From positions 1 through 64,000 of the forward strand of contig CALGUG010000019.1 of assembly GCA_937902315.1 (NCBI GenBank): a DNA stretch of 64,000 bases, written 5' to 3'. The notes under the pieces were generated by a model. The model did not search any database. It was not told where the DNA came from and worked only from the letters and a program-made list of their open reading frames with translations. Position numbers and translations under genes: made by a program. This document shows, one piece after another, positions 8,591 through 16,523 of this stretch (the first letter of the stretch is position 1; each line of letters opens with the position of its first letter). The DNA is from an uncultured Chloroflexales bacterium (GTDB taxonomy: Bacteria > Chloroflexota > Chloroflexia > Chloroflexales > Chloroflexaceae).

Positions 8591-8925
8591 TTTGGCGGCT
8601 AGGCTGCTAGCTCCCATTCGGCTTCTAGCGCGTCCGCCTTCGGCTATCAGATGCTAGCTCCTGCCCTCATCCCCGGCCCTTCTCCCGCAACGCGGGAGAA
8701 GGGAGCGAAACCCGCTTACAGACGTGCATGTCCGCAACGTGGACCTACAAAAGCGCGGGAGAGAGTACAACAAACAGAATTGATACGAAATCCGCCTGAA
8801 TCGTTGAATGTTGGGCGGTTTGTCGGCACACAACTACCACACTCTGCTTACGGGCGAGCTGTTGGTAGCCGTAGGCGGACGCGTTAGCAGCCATCTTTGG
8901 GGAAGAGACCAAGCCGCCAGAGTGT
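8591..8925. repeat. Family A inverted pair (MITE-like), about 335 bp
   Basis: Left core CGCGTCCGCCTTCGGCTA at 8629-8646 and right core TAGCCGTAGGCGGACGCG at 8866-8883 face each other. The outer arms (GGCGGCTAGG... and ...AAGCCGCC) are imperfect inverted repeats of about 55 bp. Inside lie the CCCTTCTCCCGC/GCGGGAGAAGGG hairpin (8675-8702) and unrelated filler. No ORF with a transposase signature is present. Confidence 0.75.
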
Positions 8926-8929
8926 TGAA

Positions 8930-9010
8930 GTGATCGAACGGATTAGGTATAAGTTCCGTTCTGCCGAAACCCAAATAGGCACGGAACCGGTTGAATCTGC
9001 TGATAGATAG
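8930..9010 (-). repeat. Family B fragment
   Basis: ACGGATTAGGTAT, then AAGTTCCGTTCTGCCGAA...CCGGTTGAATC: the reverse of the left part of family B, joined to the outer arm of the preceding family A unit. No hairpin remains. Confidence 0.5.
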
Positions 9011-9080
9011 TGCGAATTGAGGGAGAGAGCTACAAAAAAGGGACCTTCCGCTCTGTAGAAAGGCATGAGGAGGCTTGTCG

Positions 9081-9575
9081 ATGCACGATTCTCAGTTGAG
9101 CGCTCAGTTGATTTACTTGCGCAATGTCGAGAGCGACGATATCGCGTTCTTTTTCCGCTTCCAGAGCGATCCCGAGGCGGGTTATATGGCAGGTTTTGGA
9201 GGCTGCAAGCCAGGCGATCTGCTGCTGCATTACGCCCAGTGGGAGATCATCTGCGCCGATCAGACCTTGATCAAGCGCACGATCTGTTACGACGATATGG
9301 TGGTTGGCAATGTGCTTTGTTACGAGCACGAGGGACGGCGCGAGCTAGGCTACTGGATCGATCGGGCCTATTGGGGCCTTGGAATCGCCACGGCTGCGCT
9401 GGGCCTCTTCCTTGATCAGTACGCTCACCGTCCGCTCTATGCGCGCTGTGTGGCCGATAATAAAGCATCGCAACGTGTCTTAGAGAAAAATGGTTTCCAG
9501 TTCTGCGCACAAGAACAAGCTTTTTCCGACACGCGCAATGCTGAAGTGACGGAGCTGGTCTATATGCTTAACTGA
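9081..9575 (+). CDS. GNAT family N-acetyltransferase (RimJ/RimL type)
   Basis: 164 aa, ATG at 9081 seven bases after GAGGAGG; an in-frame TTG at 9075 is too close to that site. RimJ/RimL-like GNAT fold: LIYLRNVESDDI (beta1-alpha1), ELGYWIDRAYWGLGIATAAL (acetyl-CoA loop, G-L-G-I-A-T) and VADNKASQRVLEKNGF, the family-typical AxxNxxSxxxxxKxGF motif. Transfers an acetyl group from acetyl-CoA to an amine; the acceptor cannot be read from sequence. Its last 8 bases overlap the end of the convergent thioesterase gene. Confidence 0.88.
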   Translation: MHDSQLSAQLIYLRNVESDDIAFFFRFQSDPEAGYMAGFGGCKPGDLLLHYAQWEIICADQTLIKRTICYDDMVVGNVLCYEHEGRRELGYWIDRAYWGLGIATAALGLFLDQYAHRPLYARCVADNKASQRVLEKNGFQFCAQEQAFSDTRNAEVTELVYMLN

Positions 9576-9990
9576 CGGGCGCGCCCTGCAGCAGCGCTAG
9601 CAGATCATTGGGCAGCCGAATCGGCTTATGGGTCGCGCGGTCGAGCACAAGGTGGTTGGTTTGGCCCGAGACCAAGAGCAGATCGCGGGCTTGATCGATG
9701 ATCTGATAACCGAAGCTGAGCTGGCGGCTGCGCAGGCTCAGCAGCGAGGTGCGGATCGTAAGCAGGTCGTCGTAGCGGGCGGCAGCGTGGTAGCGCACTT
9801 GCAGATCGGAGAGTACCGTGATGAAACCGCGTTCTTCGAGCTCACGATAGCTGCTGCCGCGCGAACGGAACAGCTCGCTGCGCCCAACTTCAAACCAAAT
9901 AATGTAGCTGCTATGATGAACGATACCTTGGGCGTCGGTTTCGGCGTAGCGCACGCGCACAGTGGTATCGACGGTTACAATGCTCTCCAA
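9568..9990 (-). CDS. Acyl-CoA thioesterase, YbgC/FadM-like hotdog fold
   Basis: 140 aa single hotdog domain. RVRYAETDAQGIVHHSSYIIWFE is the family signature, with the catalytic Asp at about residue 19; FRSRG, LQVRYHAAARYDDLLTIRT and FGYQII follow as in YbgC/FadM. It hydrolyses acyl-CoA thioesters in the cytosol; chain length is not predictable. Translationally coupled to the upstream MBL hydrolase: its start overlaps that gene's end by 16 bp, so the two form an operon. Tail-to-tail 8-bp overlap with the acetyltransferase. Confidence 0.88.
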   Translation of the reverse strand: MESIVTVDTTVRVRYAETDAQGIVHHSSYIIWFEVGRSELFRSRGSSYRELEERGFITVLSDLQVRYHAAARYDDLLTIRTSLLSLRSRQLSFGYQIIDQARDLLLVSGQTNHLVLDRATHKPIRLPNDLLALLQGAPVS

Positions 9991-10874
9991 CGGGCCTCTC
10001 CTTGTTCTAAGATCTGCTCGGCTTTGCCGCAGCTTTCGAGATAACTGAGATGCGCAGCCACCACACTTTGGAAGATGGCGTGCTGTGCGAGATTGTTGAA
10101 GGTGCGCCCCATACGCTCGGCGACGCTAGCTGTGATCGCGCTGATCGAAGCTGGCTTGCTGAGGCTTGCCAGAATCGTCTCACTGCTGTTGAGGATCGCA
10201 TCGCGGTTGACGTGTAGCACCGCTTCAAGCTCGTCGCGCTCGACCAGCGTGCCGTGCCCAGGCAGAAAATAGCGCTCAGAGCGGGCTGCGACGCGTTCAA
10301 GGCTCGCCAATTGCTGTGCAACATCGTGGGTATAGGGAATGCCGTGCTGAGCCACGATCTTTGGGCCTAAAAAGCTGTCGGCGGCAAAGCAAACATCATC
10401 GATCGCCACACCGATCTGCTGGATGCTATGGCCCGGCAGGGCGATCACCTCGAATACGAGCTGGTTGATCTCGAGCCGCCCTTCGTTGAGATAGTGATCG
10501 ACGCGTGTGCCCTTCGAGAGCAGCCAACTGGTGCGGTAGGCTTTGGGCGGATTGGCGCCCAAGCTGAGGTAGATCGGCTCAAAGAGCGGGTTCTGCATCA
10601 AGGCGGCTTCTACTGGGCTGGCATAAACCACGGCCTCGGGGTAGGCCCGCAACAAGAAGTCGTTGCCGCCCACATGGTCGGCGTGGTGGTGGGTCGAAAT
10701 AATCGCGACAAGGCTGCGGCCGGCGGCGTTGAGCGCTTTTTTAACAGCGCGGCCCGTATCTTTATCGATGCCCGTATCGATTACCACCGCTCCGTTCTGC
10801 TCATCGAAGACGAAGCCGAGGTTGTTAGAGCCCGGAAGGTAGCCGACACGTTGGTTGATCATCACAAGAGACAT
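9975..10874 (-). CDS. MBL-fold metallo-hydrolase
   Basis: 299 aa. Metallo-beta-lactamase fold with the metal motif ISTHHHADHVGGND (HxHxDH), a distal His in LPGHSIQQIGV, Asp in CFAADSFLG and His in FLPGHGTLVE. The C-terminal 80 residues are helical, as in glyoxalase II/RNase Z-like hydrolases with a DNA- or substrate-facing cap. Substrate unknown. First gene of an operon with the thioesterase, so a thioester is a reasonable but unproven substrate. RBS weak (AAAGGTTTT). Confidence 0.85.
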   Translation of the reverse strand: MSLVMINQRVGYLPGSNNLGFVFDEQNGAVVIDTGIDKDTGRAVKKALNAAGRSLVAIISTHHHADHVGGNDFLLRAYPEAVVYASPVEAALMQNPLFEPIYLSLGANPPKAYRTSWLLSKGTRVDHYLNEGRLEINQLVFEVIALPGHSIQQIGVAIDDVCFAADSFLGPKIVAQHGIPYTHDVAQQLASLERVAARSERYFLPGHGTLVERDELEAVLHVNRDAILNSSETILASLSKPASISAITASVAERMGRTFNNLAQHAIFQSVVAAHLSYLESCGKAEQILEQGEARWRAL

Positions 10875-11054
10875 CGCTAAAACCTTTACACTCGTTTGCT
10901 ATTTCTCTTCACCAGCAAGGGCGACTGCTTGACTACAATTGGCTCAGCGCTTTATGCTTTAGGCTAGTAGGCGATTTTGCTTGTAAGCGCTTTGAAACTA
11001 ATCTCGCTTGTACAACGTCCGACATTATACCATAGCGATTTTCGGCTTTTTGGG

Positions 11055-11084
11055 TTGGGTTTGCCCAAAAGAGCGTGTTATACT
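11055..11084 (+). promoter_or_regulatory. Possible sigma70 promoter for the DUF2342 gene
   Basis: TTGGGT (11055-11060), 18-bp spacer, TATACT (11079-11084). Good -10, poor -35. Leader about 35 nt. Confidence 0.45.
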
Positions 11085-11125
11085 GTCAGAGGAATGTTGA
11101 ACAGTAACAATTGAAAGGAACCGAT

Positions 11126-12316
11126 GTGACGCCGAAACAAGCAAGCGATCTGCGTCGGCTAGGCACGGCACTTCTCCTTGGTGTGGTGGCTGGTGCAGGC
11201 GTGCGTTACTACCTGCATACACGTACTCGTGATCACGCCCAACGACCTTCGCAACTGATCGACTGGGAACAGGCGCGCTCGGTCGCGTTGCGGGTCTCAC
11301 AATGGAAAGATCACCCTGTGCTCGACCGCGCGATGCGGGAAGAACAGTACAGTGAACTTGTCCAGCGTAGTGTTCCTCTCATCTCCGAGTACCTCAATGT
11401 GCACTTGCCTAATCCGCTTGAGAAGGTTTATGTCTTCGATCGCCGCGAGTGGCTGGAAGCGAATCTGAAATCCTTCGAGCACCTCTTCGCCCCGATCGAA
11501 GAGATCTATCTGCGCAACGGCGGCGCCAAAGGCCCGCTCTCGAGCGTTTTGGGTGGCTGGAACAGCAAAATTATTGGCGCGGAGATCGGCGTCCTGCTCG
11601 GTTTCTTGGCGCGGCGTGTCTTGGGCCAGTACGATCTGAGCCTGCTTTCGCCCGAGCCGAGCGTGCATGGTGCGCTCTACTATGTCGAGCCGAATATCGA
11701 CCGTGTTCAGAAGTCGCTCGGCCTCAACGACGAAGACTTTCGGCTCTGGATCGCGCTGCACGAGACGACCCATGCCTTCGAGTTTGAAGCCTACCCGTGG
11801 GTACGCGAACACTTCAACGGCTTGGTGCGCCGCTATTTTGATCAGCTGAATGGTCAGTTAGATGGCCTTGGCACCAATCTAGCCGAGATACTGGTGCGGG
11901 TTTTAGAGGGCAACAAGCAGAACAAAGACGGCAAGCACTGGATCGAAACGGTGCTAACTGCCGAGCAGCGTCAGCTCTTCGACGAGCTGCAAGCTCTGAT
12001 GTCGTTGGTCGAAGGTTATAGCAACCATATGATGAACGCCATCGGTCGCCAGCTTCTGCCCAGCTTCGACCAGATCGAGCAGCGCATTGAGCAGCGCCAG
12101 CGCAACAAGAATCTCTTCGAGCTGGTCTTTAACCGTGTGACGGGTATGGATCTGAAGCTGGCTCAGTACCAGCAGGGCGAGGCTTTTGTGAACGCGGTCG
12201 TGGCCGAGCGCGGCATCGCTTTCGCCGCCAAAGTCTGGGAGAAAGCCGAGAACCTGCCCAACCTGAACGAGATTCGCAACCCACACCAGTGGATCGCCCG
12301 AATCGACGCTCAGTAG
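11126..12316 (+). CDS. DUF2342 zinc-dependent metalloprotease-like protein
   Basis: 396 aa from the GTG at 11126, six bases after GAAAGGA; a TTG at 11111 lies before that site. Residues 8-30 look like one membrane segment (LGTALLLGVVAGAGVRYY). The body fits the DUF2342/Zincin_2 family, whose actinobacterial members are listed as coenzyme-F420-biosynthesis-associated: LSPEPSVHGALYYVEPNI, LWIALHETTHAFEFEAYPWV (HExxH zincin motif), GYSNHMMNAIG with a possible third ligand, and LFNRVTGMDLKLAQYQQGEAF. Protease activity has not been shown for the family to my knowledge. Monocistronic. Confidence 0.85.
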   Translation: MTPKQASDLRRLGTALLLGVVAGAGVRYYLHTRTRDHAQRPSQLIDWEQARSVALRVSQWKDHPVLDRAMREEQYSELVQRSVPLISEYLNVHLPNPLEKVYVFDRREWLEANLKSFEHLFAPIEEIYLRNGGAKGPLSSVLGGWNSKIIGAEIGVLLGFLARRVLGQYDLSLLSPEPSVHGALYYVEPNIDRVQKSLGLNDEDFRLWIALHETTHAFEFEAYPWVREHFNGLVRRYFDQLNGQLDGLGTNLAEILVRVLEGNKQNKDGKHWIETVLTAEQRQLFDELQALMSLVEGYSNHMMNAIGRQLLPSFDQIEQRIEQRQRNKNLFELVFNRVTGMDLKLAQYQQGEAFVNAVVAERGIAFAAKVWEKAENLPNLNEIRNPHQWIARIDAQ

Positions 12317-12419
12317 TTGAGTTTGTAGCAGAGACGAGCAGCGGGGTTGTCTTCCTCGCTGCTTTGTTATGCGCCGTAGTTTGTACTTCAGGCGGGGACG
12401 ACTCAATCCAAACAAAAGG

Positions 12420-12715
12420 CGAGAACCGCGTCCGCCTACGGCTAACAGAGCGGCTAGCTGGCCCTCATCCCCGGCCCTTCTCCCGCAATGCGGGAGAAGG
12501 GAGCCGCGCTTCGATGCGCTGATCTTTGCTGCTCGATGCGTCTTCTGCGGGTTCAGCGCTGCAACGAGCGGCGATGATTGCGCTGAGACACATTGCGCCT
12601 CAGCGCAAGATGACCAGCCCTCGTGTATGGAAAGGATGTTGATAGCCGTAGGCGGACGCGCCAGAAGCCGAATGGGGCTAGAGGCCTTTCCGCCAGAGTT
12701 TGAATAATGTATCGG
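12420..12715. repeat. Family A inverted pair (MITE-like)
   Basis: Left core at 12427-12444 (complement strand), right core TAGCCGTAGGCGGACGCG at 12643-12660. Between them are the CTTCTCCCGC/GCGGGAGAAG hairpin (12478-12503) and a degenerate stretch. The right outer arm (CCAGAAGCCGAATGGGGCTAGAGGCC...CCGCCAGAG) runs to CGGATCTTGTAT, which overlaps the ATG of the TlpA-like gene. Confidence 0.75.
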
Positions 12716-12722
12716 ATCTTGT

Positions 12723-13304
12723 ATGAGCGATCGAAAACGCTTGCTGAGCTTGCTATTTGTGGCGCTTGTTGGCTCCGTCTTTATCGTTGCGACGCGGGTG
12801 CGGCCCGAGGCAAGCAGCATCGCCGCCCAAACGCCTGCGCCGATCGGCGAGGCGCGTCCTTTGGCCAATCATCTCGCGCCCGATTTTGTGCTGAGTGACT
12901 TGGCGGGCCAGCAGGTGGCCCTGAGCGAGCTGCGCGGCAAAGTTGTCTTGGTCAATATCTGGGCGACGTGGTGCCCGCCCTGCCGCGCCGAACTGCCTAT
13001 GATCGAAGAGGCCCAGCGGCGCTACGGCGAGCGCGGCTTTGTGGTTTTGGCGGTCAATCAGGCCGAAGAGCGCGCTCTGGTAGCCGATTTTATGCGCGAA
13101 CACGGCTTGAGCTTTCCGGTCTTGCTCGATAGCGACGGCGCGGTGAGCCGCCTCTATGCGACCCAAGCGCTGCCGAGCAGCTTCTTCATCGATCGTCAAG
13201 GCGTGATCCGCACGCTCTATCGCGGGCCGCTGACCCAGAGCGTGATGGCGGGCGTGATCGAGCAGCTGCTAACCGAAGGAGGCGACGATGTATCCGCTCC
13301 TTGA
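12723..13304 (+). CDS. TlpA-like thioredoxin-fold protein
   Basis: 193 aa. Signal anchor at residues 5-25, then the TlpA/ResA pattern: APDFVLSDLAGQQVALSELRGKVVLVNIWATWCPPCRAELP, with the CPPC redox pair near residue 84, cis-Pro in ATQALPSSFFIDRQG and a closing GVI. Periplasm-facing thiol-disulfide reductase, often in cytochrome c or lipoprotein maturation. No Shine-Dalgarno precedes the ATG; the upstream 50 bp are the end of a family A repeat. Overlaps the next gene by 17 bp, so co-translated with the Lgt-like protein. Confidence 0.85.
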   Translation: MSDRKRLLSLLFVALVGSVFIVATRVRPEASSIAAQTPAPIGEARPLANHLAPDFVLSDLAGQQVALSELRGKVVLVNIWATWCPPCRAELPMIEEAQRRYGERGFVVLAVNQAEERALVADFMREHGLSFPVLLDSDGAVSRLYATQALPSSFFIDRQGVIRTLYRGPLTQSVMAGVIEQLLTEGGDDVSAP

Positions 13305-14076
13305 GCTGGGCCCGCTGCGTTTGGCCAGCGGCGGCCTGCTGTTGATCGTGGGCGTTCTGCTGGCCCACGCGCTCTTTGAACGCCTGCTGCTGCGGCGTAA
13401 TGGCGCGGAGCTGCTGCAGGCCAGCGGCTCAGTTGTCTATCTGGCTCTGGCGGCGGCGCTGCTGGGTGGGCGGATCTGGTTCGGCCTCTTTCATTGGCAG
13501 CTCTATGCCCAGCACCTGCAGCTCTGGTACGCGCTGCGCATCAGCGACTTCGGCTGGGGCGGCGCGCTCTTGGGTGCTTGGGCGGTGGCCTGGCTCTACT
13601 GCCGCTGGAAGCGCCTGCCGAGCGCTGAGCTGGCCGATGCGGCGGCCTTGGCCCTGCCCCTTGCGCAGGCCTGCGCGAGTCTGGGCTTGCTTTTGAGCGG
13701 CGAAGCCTATGGCGCGCCCACCGAGCTGGCTTGGGGCATCGAGCTGTTCGGCACCAAGCGCCACCCGACTCAACTGCTGCTACTGGGAGCGGCCCTGCTG
13801 AGCGCGCTCTACCTCTGGTGGCTGGCACGCCGAGCAGTGCCGAGCGGCAGCTTGTTTCGGGCTTGGCTGGGCGCGCAGGCCCTGAGCATGCTGCTGATCG
13901 AAGCCTTGCGGGGCGATTCGCTGCTGCTGCCGGGCGGCATTCGCGTCAATCAGCTGATCGGCCTTGGGCTGCTGTTGGGCTTGATCTGGACGCAGCCCCG
14001 TCTTGAGCGAGCGCTCAGCCCTGATCCCGAGGCCCTAACAGCCGAGCGCAGCGATCAGCTATCGGCCCGATCTTGA
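13288..14076 (+). CDS. Divergent Lgt-like membrane protein
   Basis: 262 aa, ATG after AAGGAGG. Six or seven hydrophobic segments in the arrangement of prolipoprotein diacylglyceryl transferase: PLLELGPLRLASGGLLLIVGV (Lgt start), GGRIWFGLFHW, FGWGGALLGAW (Lgt HGGLIG region without the His), ASLGLLLSGEAYGAPT (Lgt GRxGNFxNxExxG region without the Arg and Asn) and KRHPTQLLLL (Lgt RHPSQLYEA). Since the catalytic signature is eroded, ordinary Lgt activity is doubtful. Coupled to a TlpA-like protein, so it may be the membrane partner of a thiol redox system. Very G+C- and Leu-rich. Confidence 0.6.
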   Translation: MYPLLELGPLRLASGGLLLIVGVLLAHALFERLLLRRNGAELLQASGSVVYLALAAALLGGRIWFGLFHWQLYAQHLQLWYALRISDFGWGGALLGAWAVAWLYCRWKRLPSAELADAAALALPLAQACASLGLLLSGEAYGAPTELAWGIELFGTKRHPTQLLLLGAALLSALYLWWLARRAVPSGSLFRAWLGAQALSMLLIEALRGDSLLLPGGIRVNQLIGLGLLLGLIWTQPRLERALSPDPEALTAERSDQLSARS

Positions 14077-14137
14077 CTTTACAGAGGCGACATGCTATTG
14101 TGCAGAAAATAACGAACATATTTGCGAAGGTGGTCGC

Positions 14138-15349
14138 ATGGCATTAGATCTCACCCAACTGAGCACACAAGTGCGCCGTATGAGCACAAATTTGGTGGCG
14201 AGCGTTTCTGATACAGTTGAACGCCAGATGTTGACCTTGGGGCGCTATCTGGAAGAGACGGGCGCCGAAGAGGATTGGGCGCGCGCGGTCGATCTCAGCC
14301 GCGAAAGTTCCAACTGGCTCTTGGCGCGTCCGGTCGAGCCTTTCAATTTCTCGCGCGACCTGCCGCAGCGCCCTTCCGACTATGCGCTGGTGGCGACCGA
14401 CGGCTCGCAGATCGATGTCGACCGCCACGGGATGTTGGCCTGTTATCTGCTCAATATGGGCCGCGTCTATCTGCGCTATGGCCGCGATCCATTAGCCAAG
14501 CTCTCCTCGCGACCGAGCCTCTACTACAGCGAAGACGATCTCTACATCAGCGATGGCGGTGCGCGCCGCGTCGCCATCGAGGGCAGCCTGCTCAGCGCAC
14601 GGCGCGACGTCGAAGAGGGCGTGGCGCTGGCGGCGTTGGCCGACGAGTTCATCGACGGCTCTGTGCCTGCCATCGCGCTCCAAGATGGCACGCTGGTGCG
14701 TTGGTCGCTGGCCAACGCCGAAGGCTTTGTGCAAGACTACTTCCTCAAGCCCTATCTGGCCTACCTCGACCACATGCGCGAGCGCCAGATCCCCGTGGCG
14801 AGCTATATCAGCCGACCGCGCTCGCCCGAGGTGGCGGGCATCATCCGCCTGATGTTCTGCCCCGATATTCAGCTCGATGCTGGGCGAGGCGCCAAGTGCA
14901 GCGAATGTAGCGATGTGAAAGCGGGGCGTAAGCCTTCTTGTAGCCATTGCCAAGGCCTCAGCGACAGCGATATCTTGGGCAACAGCTTGGCTGAGGGCCA
15001 GCGCGGGCCAATCTACCTCTCGATGAGCAAGATCAATATCGAGATGTACGGGCCGCACCGCATTCACTTCTTCTACATGCGAGTCGGGCGCGAACTGGCG
15101 CGTGTTGAGATTCCTCAATGGGTGGCCGAACGCCCCGATTGGGTCGATCTGATCCACACCCTGCTCTACGACCAGTGTATGAAGGGCCAAGGTTATCCGG
15201 TCGCTCTCTCGCGTGCCCACGAGCAGGCCATTGTGCGCAGCGCCGATCGTCGTGCCTTCCAAAGTATGGTCGAGGCCACCCTCCTACGCTCCGAGCTGCC
15301 AGCCAGCAGCTCGCGCAAGCAAGATAGCAAGCAGCGCCAAGCGCTCTAG
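14138..15349 (+). CDS. nurA: NurA-domain nuclease
   Basis: 403 aa, ATG after GAAGGTGG. NurA-type 5'-3' nuclease: YALVATDGSQIDVDRHG (metal Asp in DGS), MGRVYLRYG, AIALQDGTLVRWSLAN (second acidic motif), VASYISRPRSPEV and the C-terminal ARVEIPQWV. NurA works with the HerA ATPase and Mre11-Rad50 in end resection. Here herA is not adjacent; an SbcC/Rad50-like gene lies 16 kb away. Residues 250-272 carry a four-Cys cluster, CSECSDVKAGRKPSCSHC, looking like a small zinc ribbon inserted between NurA motifs. The tail is Ser/Gln/Lys-rich. Confidence 0.8.
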   Translation: MALDLTQLSTQVRRMSTNLVASVSDTVERQMLTLGRYLEETGAEEDWARAVDLSRESSNWLLARPVEPFNFSRDLPQRPSDYALVATDGSQIDVDRHGMLACYLLNMGRVYLRYGRDPLAKLSSRPSLYYSEDDLYISDGGARRVAIEGSLLSARRDVEEGVALAALADEFIDGSVPAIALQDGTLVRWSLANAEGFVQDYFLKPYLAYLDHMRERQIPVASYISRPRSPEVAGIIRLMFCPDIQLDAGRGAKCSECSDVKAGRKPSCSHCQGLSDSDILGNSLAEGQRGPIYLSMSKINIEMYGPHRIHFFYMRVGRELARVEIPQWVAERPDWVDLIHTLLYDQCMKGQGYPVALSRAHEQAIVRSADRRAFQSMVEATLLRSELPASSSRKQDSKQRQAL

Positions 15350-15594
15350 CTCCGCTCTCGATCTACATAACGGCGGATTCTCACCTACTAGCGGCTTGAG
15401 TAGGGTCTGCTCAGCTGCGCTTCGCTTTGGTGTATCATAAGGCTGCGCATTGTGTACAACAAGGCAGCAGAATGCATAGCAACGAATGCTACGACCGGAC
15501 AGTGTCTGTGAAAAAGCGGCCTGTGCGGTCTATTGATTTTTATAGCGATCTAGAGCAGCAGTATTCGACGCTCTATTAGCTCCAGAGGAGAGCC

Positions 15595-16179
15595 ATGCAA
15601 CGCCTGATTGAGCGACTGTTAGAGGGTGAGCGCCACCTTGGCAAAGGGATGGTGCGTGTGAGCGATTTTTTGAACCACCAAGTTGATGCCGCGCTGTTGG
15701 CTGAATGTGGGCAAGCTTTGGCTGCTCGTTGGCGCGACTATGGCCTAACAAAGGTCTTGACAGCCGAGACCAGTGGCATCGCGCCCGCTTTGGCAGTGGC
15801 GACAGCTTTGGGACTGCCATTGGTGTTTGCACGTAAACGCCGTTTGGGCACATTGGGAGCCGATGTCTATAGCGCGACAGCCCCTTCGCCCACGCACGGT
15901 GGATCGTTTGATCTTGTAGTTGCAAGCTCGTTTTTACAGCCTAACGACCGCGTTCTAGTCGTTGATGATATTTTGGCCAGCGGCCGCACGATCGTGGCGC
16001 TGCACGACATCATTCAGCAGGCCCGCGCCCAGCTGGTCGGCATAGCGGCCATCGTCGAGAAGGGCTATAGTAACGGTCGACGCGATCTGGCCCGTTACCA
16101 AGTGCCGATCACTAGCTTGGCCGTGATCGAGCAGGCCGACGAAAATGGTTTGCAGGTGCGGCCCGGCATCGACGCCTAG
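15595..16179 (+). CDS. xpt: Xanthine phosphoribosyltransferase
   Basis: 194 aa, usual length for Xpt, ATG after AGAGGAGAG. Motifs: MVRVSDFLNHQVDA (purine hood, typical of Xpt), VLTAETSGIAPALAVA, PLVFARKRR, VLVVDDILASGRT (PRPP loop) and IVEKGYSNGRRDL. Converts xanthine and PRPP to XMP for purine salvage in the cytosol. Standalone gene. I looked upstream (15440-15590) for a purine riboswitch and saw none. Confidence 0.93.
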   Translation: MQRLIERLLEGERHLGKGMVRVSDFLNHQVDAALLAECGQALAARWRDYGLTKVLTAETSGIAPALAVATALGLPLVFARKRRLGTLGADVYSATAPSPTHGGSFDLVVASSFLQPNDRVLVVDDILASGRTIVALHDIIQQARAQLVGIAAIVEKGYSNGRRDLARYQVPITSLAVIEQADENGLQVRPGIDA

Positions 16180-16211
16180 CCACGCTCGCCTCACAAGTGC
16201 TTCTCCCGTTC

Positions 16212-16412
16212 CGTATCATCATCTGGCGGAGAGGCTTCTAGCTCCCAGTCGGCGTGTAGCGCGTCCGCCTACGGCTACTAAACAGGGCTAGCCGCCCTCA
16301 TCCCCGACCCTTCTCCCGCATTGCGGGAGAAGGGTGCCGCACTGCACACACAGCGATAGAGTGAGAGATAAACTCAACTTTTCGTACCCTGAGCCTGTCG
16401 AAGGACAGGCTA
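16212..16412 (-). repeat. Family A single unit plus two common hairpin repeats
   Basis: Core CGCGTCCGCCTACGGCTA at 16260-16277 with outer arm GGCGGAGAGGCTTCTAGCTCC to its left. Next comes the CCCTTCTCCCGC...GCGGGAGAAGGG hairpin (16309-16334). At 16392-16411 AGCCTGTC/GACAGGCT forms a second hairpin, part of the widespread CCTGTCGAAGGACAGG repeat. Fills the gap between the convergent xpt and pth genes. Confidence 0.75.
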
Positions 16413-16472
16413 CGACAAGCCCGTCGAAGAGTGCGATGCGCAACCCGCTTAAAGCACCCTTTCGATCAAGAG

Positions 16473-16504
16473 CAAAAAAAGAGCTCCCTCGCGTGCGAGG
16501 GAGC
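16473..16504 (-). terminator. Rho-independent terminator of pth
   Basis: GCTCCCTCGC (16483-16492) pairs with GCGAGGGAGC (16495-16504). On the minus strand the stem is followed by TCTTTTTTT. Perfect 10-bp stem, 20 bp past the pth stop. Confidence 0.92.
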
Positions 16505-16523
16505 GTTTGTGTTCGCTGGAAAG

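Noticed and set aside
8591..8925. Insertion sequence
   Set aside because: Inverted ends are present but the interior has no transposase-like ORF; best described as MITE-like.
11954..12868. 304-codon minus-strand ORF
   Set aside because: Spans the end of the DUF2342 gene, a repeat pair and the start of the TlpA gene; no motif, no RBS.
15440..15594. Purine or PRPP riboswitch before xpt
   Set aside because: The conserved junction sequences are absent and no three-way fold was found by eye.
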